From contig QFOD01000007.1 of the NCBI GenBank assembly GCA_003241055.1, positions 142,693 to 206,692 of the forward strand: a stretch of DNA of 64,000 bases. Direction: 5' to 3'. Positions 60,407 to 64,000 of this stretch are shown here, in pieces (the first letter of the stretch is position 1; every line of letters starts with the position of its first letter). The position numbers and the translations under genes are program-made. The stretch is from Roseateles depolymerans (GTDB lineage Bacteria; Pseudomonadota; Gammaproteobacteria; Burkholderiales; Burkholderiaceae_C). The notes under the pieces were generated by a model that searched no databases, was not told where the DNA came from, and saw only the letters and a list, made by a program, of their open reading frames with translations.

Positions 60407-61168
60407 TCAATTACTGCCGTGACAGGCCTTGTACTTCTTGCCCGAGCCGCAGGGGCAAGGGTCGTTGCGGCCAACCTTGGGCTGGTCGCGGCGGATGGTG
60501 TCCACGCGGTAGCGCTCGGCCTCGGTGAGGTCGGCGATGTCGGCCACGGTGACCACCAGCTCCTCGATCGCGTCGTCCAGATCCTTGAGCGGATGCTCGC
60601 GATCCAGCGTGGCGACGACCTCCTTCTCCTCCGGCGTCTCGGCCGGCAGGTGGCGGTACAGGCGGGCCAGCGCGGTGGCGACGTCGTCGTTGGGCAGCTC
60701 GGCCAGCTCGGGGAAGCACAGGGCCGCATGCTGGAAGCCGGCCACCCAGGGCATCAGCACCCGCGAAATCGGGCCCAGCGCGTCGTAGACCGCGCGCTGC
60801 TCGCGCTCTTCGTCGCTGGCATCGTCGGGCAGGGGCTCGGGCTGGGCGTCGTCGTCCATGTCGAGCACGACCGGGTCGAACCAGCCGTCTTCCACCAGGC
60901 CGCGGTTGAGTGCGGCGTGGCGGCGCTGCACCAGCTCGGTGATGCGGTCCAGCCAGGCGGTGTCGACCGCGTCGGGCAGCACGCCGCCGTCGTAGTCGAA
61001 GATGTTGGGCAGCCACTCATCGATCTCGATGAGGCGGGGCTGCACGATGACGCCGCAGAGGTAGCCGTCCAGCATGGAAGCGTCCAGCGGGTTCAGGGGC
61101 TCGGGCGTCTGCGCCAGCAGCTCGTCGAGTTCGGCGAACTCGGCGTCGGTCAGGTCTTGGGTGCTCAT
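60407..61168 (-). CDS. UPF0149/YecA-family protein with SEC-C motif
   Basis: This 253-residue acidic protein has a UPF0149-type N-terminal helical domain (DAEFAELDELLAQ to LDGYLCGVI) and a C-terminal SEC-C zinc motif (VGRNDPCPCGSGKKYKACHG), as in YecA and SecA tails. YecA-type proteins bind ribosomes through this motif. Start 61168 is chosen because the upstream extension has no family similarity. Confidence 0.9.
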   Translation of the reverse strand: MSTQDLTDAEFAELDELLAQTPEPLNPLDASMLDGYLCGVIVQPRLIEIDEWLPNIFDYDGGVLPDAVDTAWLDRITELVQRRHAALNRGLVEDGWFDPVVLDMDDDAQPEPLPDDASDEEREQRAVYDALGPISRVLMPWVAGFQHAALCFPELAELPNDDVATALARLYRHLPAETPEEKEVVATLDREHPLKDLDDAIEELVVTVADIADLTEAERYRVDTIRRDQPKVGRNDPCPCGSGKKYKACHGSN

Positions 61169-61308
61169 GGCCCCGATTGTCGGTCCTCCCTGCCGCCGGG
61201 GCCACCACCGGCCGCTCCAGCCCCGCGCCGCTGCAGCCTGTCGCATCGCCCGCGCACCGGGCCACCCGGGGTTCTACAAAGGCGCCATCCCACCGACGAG
61301 CCTCTGCC

Positions 61309-62373
61309 ATGCACCCCTCTGCCCTCACCCGCCGCGCGCTGCTGCTGACCCTGGCCTCGCCGGCGCTGGCGCCCCGACCCGCGTGGAGCCAGCCCGCGGC
61401 GCTGACCGCGCTGCGCGACCTGGCCCGCCGTGAAGGCATCGCGCAGGCCAGCTTTGCGGTGCTGCAGGGCGGGCGGGTGCAACGCACCGGGCTGCTGGCC
61501 GGGCGGCCCGGCGACGCCGAATCCGCCGTCTTCCAGGCTGCGTCGCTGAGCAAGCCGGTGGTGGCCTACGCGGCGCTGCGCCTGGTGCAGCAGCGCCGGC
61601 TGGCGCTGGACGCCCCCGTCGCCCGCTTTCTGCCCAAGGGCTACACCCACCGCGGCAACCCGCTGGCCCTGGGCGAGGCCGCCATCACCGACTGGGTGGC
61701 CCCCGAGCGGCTGCAGGCCCTCACGCTGCGCCAGCTGCTCAACCACAGCTCGGGCCTGCCGGCCTGGTCCGCCGGCCCCTGGGCGCTGGACTTCGAGCCC
61801 GGCCGACGTTGGCAGTACTCCGGCGAGGGCTACACGCTGGTGCAGCGCCTGATCGAGACGGTCAGCGGCCAGCCGCTGGACGCCTTCCTGGCCCGCGAGC
61901 TGTTCGAGCCCCTGGGCATGGCCAGCAGCAGCTTCGTCTGGCGCGATGCGCTGGCCGCGCGGGTGGCCGGCGGCCGCACGGCGGACGGCAGCCCGCGCCA
62001 GCTGCGCTTCAACGAGCCGCTGGCCGGCGCCTCGCTCTACACCACCGCGCCCGACTACGCCCGCTTCATGGCTGCGCTGCATGCCGACGCCGAGGCGCTG
62101 CGCCTGACCCTGGCCGACCCCATCACCGCCAGCACCGAGCCACCGCTGCGCTGGGGCCTGGGCTGGGGGCTGGAGCAGGCATCGACCGGCCCGGTGCTCT
62201 GGCAATGGGGCAACAACCCGGGCTATCGCGCGCTGGCCATGCTGGCACCCGCCACGGGCGACGGGTTCGTGCTGCTGAGCGCCAGCGAGCGCGGCCTGGC
62301 GCTGGCAACGCCGCTGGCGCAGTGGCTGCTGCCGGGCGAGCACCCGGCGCTGCGCTCGCCGCTGCTGGGCTGA
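61309..62373 (+). CDS. Serine hydrolase, class C beta-lactamase family
   Basis: This 354-residue precursor has a signal peptide with a Tat-like start (HPSALTRRALLLTLASPA) and the beta-lactamase-fold motif SLSK (S-x-x-K), then YSGEGY in place of the usual Y-x-N and GNNPG near the KTG position. It is more likely an esterase or D-amino-peptidase than a true beta-lactamase. It is divergent from the UPF0149 gene with a 140-base gap. Confidence 0.85.
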   Translation: MHPSALTRRALLLTLASPALAPRPAWSQPAALTALRDLARREGIAQASFAVLQGGRVQRTGLLAGRPGDAESAVFQAASLSKPVVAYAALRLVQQRRLALDAPVARFLPKGYTHRGNPLALGEAAITDWVAPERLQALTLRQLLNHSSGLPAWSAGPWALDFEPGRRWQYSGEGYTLVQRLIETVSGQPLDAFLARELFEPLGMASSSFVWRDALAARVAGGRTADGSPRQLRFNEPLAGASLYTTAPDYARFMAALHADAEALRLTLADPITASTEPPLRWGLGWGLEQASTGPVLWQWGNNPGYRALAMLAPATGDGFVLLSASERGLALATPLAQWLLPGEHPALRSPLLG

Positions 62374-62465
62374 GCGCCGCGTGGGGTTGATCCCGCCCGG
62401 TTCAGCGGCCGCCGGGGCCGCGCCTTACGCTACGCCGCTCTGACATCTGCAACCCCTGACGACTG

Positions 62466-63446
62466 ATGGACAACCTCGACCTGAGCGTGCTGCGCACGGC
62501 CGCCGGCTGGCATGCCGAAGCACGCCGCGTGGTGCTGGGCACGATCACCCGCACCTGGGGCTCCGCCCCGCGGCCGGTGGGCTCGCTGGTGGCGGTGCGC
62601 GACGACGGGCTGATCGCCGGCTCGGTCTCCGGCGGCTGCATCGAGGACGACCTGATCGCGCAGCTGCGCGCCGGCAGCCTCACGCTGAGCGCGCCGACAC
62701 CGCTGCGCTACGGCGTGGGCGCCGAGGAGGCGCGGCGCTTTGGCCTGCCCTGCGGCGGCACGCTGGAGCTGATGCTGGAACCGCTGGGCCCGCAGTCCGC
62801 GCTGGATGAGCTGCTGGCCCGCCTGGAGCGCGGCGAGCGCGTGCGCCGCACGCTGGAGCTCGCCAGCGGCGCGGTCACGCTGGGCGCGGCCGAGGCCGGC
62901 GTGGACACGTTGACGCTGTCCGACACGCAGCTGGTGAGCCACCACGGCCCGGCCTGGCGGCTGCTGATCATCGGCGCCGGCAGCATGAGCGACTACCTGG
63001 CCCGCATGGCGCAGGCGCTGGACTACGGCGTCACCATCTGCGACCCGCGCGAGGAATACACCACCGGCTTCGACCTGCCCGGCGTCACGCTCACCCGCGA
63101 CATGCCGGACGACGTGGTGCAGGCCTTCAAGCCGGACGGCGCCAGCGCCATCGTGGCGCTGACACACGACCCCAAGCTGGATGACCTGGCGCTGATGGAG
63201 GCGCTGCGCAGCGAGGCCTTCTATGTCGGCGCCATAGGCTCGCGCGTGAACCAGGCCAAGCGGCGCGCGCGGCTGGCCGAGCATTTCGACCTGACCCCGC
63301 CGCAGCTCGACCGCCTGCACGGCCCCGTGGGCCTGAACATCGGTGCACGCACGCCCCCTGAAATCGCGCTGTCCATCCTGGCCGAGATGACCGCCGTGCG
63401 CTACCGCGCGGCCGGCCCGGCCGTGGAGGCCGGCTGCGCGCTGTGA
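62466..63446 (+). CDS. XdhC/CoxI-family molybdenum-enzyme maturation protein
   Basis: This 326-residue protein has the XdhC N-terminal segment (GTITRTWGSAPRPVGSLVAV, the GSV-SGGCIE motif) and the C-terminal NAD-binding Rossmann part (LLIIGAGSMSDYLARMA, then ALTHDPKLDD, then YVGAIGSR). XdhC inserts sulfurated molybdenum cofactor into xanthine dehydrogenase-type enzymes. No xdhAB is adjacent, so the client is encoded elsewhere. Confidence 0.9.
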   Translation: MDNLDLSVLRTAAGWHAEARRVVLGTITRTWGSAPRPVGSLVAVRDDGLIAGSVSGGCIEDDLIAQLRAGSLTLSAPTPLRYGVGAEEARRFGLPCGGTLELMLEPLGPQSALDELLARLERGERVRRTLELASGAVTLGAAEAGVDTLTLSDTQLVSHHGPAWRLLIIGAGSMSDYLARMAQALDYGVTICDPREEYTTGFDLPGVTLTRDMPDDVVQAFKPDGASAIVALTHDPKLDDLALMEALRSEAFYVGAIGSRVNQAKRRARLAEHFDLTPPQLDRLHGPVGLNIGARTPPEIALSILAEMTAVRYRAAGPAVEAGCAL

Positions 63447-63468
63447 CGCGGCGGCCGGCCCGCCGGGC

Positions 63469-63909
63469 TCAGCGCATCGTGTAGCCGCGGCCGTCCATGC
63501 AGGCCTCGACCGCGCGGTTGAACACGCTGCTGTCGGCCTGGGCGCGCGGCTGGGTGGTGGCCCAGCGGTTGCACTCGCGCCGGTCGGCTTCCAGCTGCTC
63601 GGTGCTCTGGCCGTTGCGCGGATAGATGATGGGGTCGGGCTTGGGCGCCGGCGGCAGCACGGCCGGCGGCGTGGGCGGGGCCTGCACCACCTGGGCCGCA
63701 TCGGCCCCTGCGGGCGCGGCCACCACCGCATAGCCATCCGGCGCCGGGCGGTAGTACACGCCATTGGCGTAGTAGTAGGCTAGGCCGCCTATCGTCAGCG
63801 TCACGAAGGCCGACGGCAGCACCGGGATCACCACCCCCACCGGCGGCAGGATCACGCGGAAGCTGCTGCCATAGGGGCGGTACCAGACGCCGCCGTGGAA
63901 CAGTAGCGC
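63469..63909 (-). pseudogene. DUF6515-like small exported protein, 5' end missing
   Basis: Reading the minus strand, residues such as LLFHGGVWYRPYGSSF, PPVGVVIPVLPSAF and GGLAYYYANGVYY match the core of a small secreted protein family, but no signal peptide or ATG precedes them. The similarity stops at 63909, exactly where the 20-base repeats begin, and a TAA lies in frame at 63939-63937. A GTG at 63855 could start a shorter product. The simplest reading is a gene whose 5' end was displaced by an inserted element. Confidence 0.55.
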
Positions 63910-63951
63910 GCCGTTTAGTTTGATCCAGGGAGCCGTTTAGTTTGATCCAGG
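63910..63951. repeat. Two 20-base direct repeats at the right edge
   Basis: GCCGTTTAGTTTGATCCAGG occurs at 63910-63929 and 63932-63951 (period 22). A diverged inverted form (CATCAAACAGACTTAAAGCG) begins at about 63962. Multiple terminal repeats of this kind are typical for IS21-type element ends; the element itself would lie to the right of the window. Confidence 0.7.
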
Positions 63952-64000
63952 ATTTTCAGGCCATCAAACAGACTTAAAGCGGCGCGATGTACTGAGAGGC
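63952..64000. mobile_element. Probable end of an insertion sequence continuing beyond the window
   Basis: The 49 bases after the direct repeats contain a related, inverted repeat unit and no gene. Together with the truncated gene on the left they suggest the terminal region of an insertion sequence. The transposase is not visible, so the family is uncertain. Confidence 0.35.

Overview
This window is GC-rich chromosomal DNA (roughly 70% G+C, very strong G/C third-position bias) from a betaproteobacterium of the order Burkholderiales. The gene content fits the Rubrivivax/Roseateles/Ideonella/Comamonadaceae group: thiL-pgpA-pncC, lptD-surA-rsmA, metX-metW, PEP-CTERM proteins, GTP-type PEP carboxykinase and several c-di-GMP enzymes. 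I see no rRNA, tRNA, CRISPR array or complete insertion sequence. No gene-free stretch exceeds 300 bases.

Layout. 1-5070: the C-terminal part of a diguanylate cyclase, the overlapping thiL-pgpA-pncC operon (minus), and divergent maeB. 5071-6425: a secreted barnase-like RNase, its barstar inhibitor and a repeat-containing spacer. 6426-11694: lptD-surA-rsmA (minus) and, divergently, a short protein that looks like the C-terminal remnant of the AmgK sugar kinase. 11681-19574: LysR regulator, M20 dipeptidase, membrane diguanylate cyclase, a lipoprotein/MORN-repeat gene pair and a small lysine-rich exported protein. 19600-22322: metX-metW plus a binding-protein gene, preceded by what reads as a SAM-II riboswitch followed by an intrinsic terminator. 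22374-25920: a TetR-controlled efflux operon (MFP, ABC ATPase, ABC-2 permease) with a perfect operator palindrome. 25947-30866: chemoreceptor, LacI regulator, RlmJ and an Old Yellow Enzyme.

30981-38798 is the most accessory-like stretch. It holds two PEP-CTERM proteins around a LysR gene, an exported beta-helix protein, a YiiM-like MOSC protein, and a GMC oxidoreductase / gluconate-dehydrogenase-subunit-3 / DUF1080 operon that fits a periplasmic 3-keto-glycoside pathway. 38838-48271: phosphatase, pckG, BON-domain protein, acyltransferase, a ferritin-like/4Fe-4S/double-CDGSH fusion protein and a hybrid histidine kinase. 48282-56492: WYL regulator, VOC protein, divergent glpK and glpD, a DMT transporter, an FNR-type regulator with all four cluster cysteines, and a PAS-GGDEF-EAL protein. 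56513-63446: a cupin with divergent MocR regulator, an MBL-fold protein, a metallophosphoesterase, a SEC-C protein, a serine hydrolase and an XdhC-family protein. At the right edge a small exported-protein gene is cut off at its 5' end by 22-bp-period repeats that look like the end of a mobile element.

Functional calls rest on motifs and protein resemblance recalled from known families. No database search was run.
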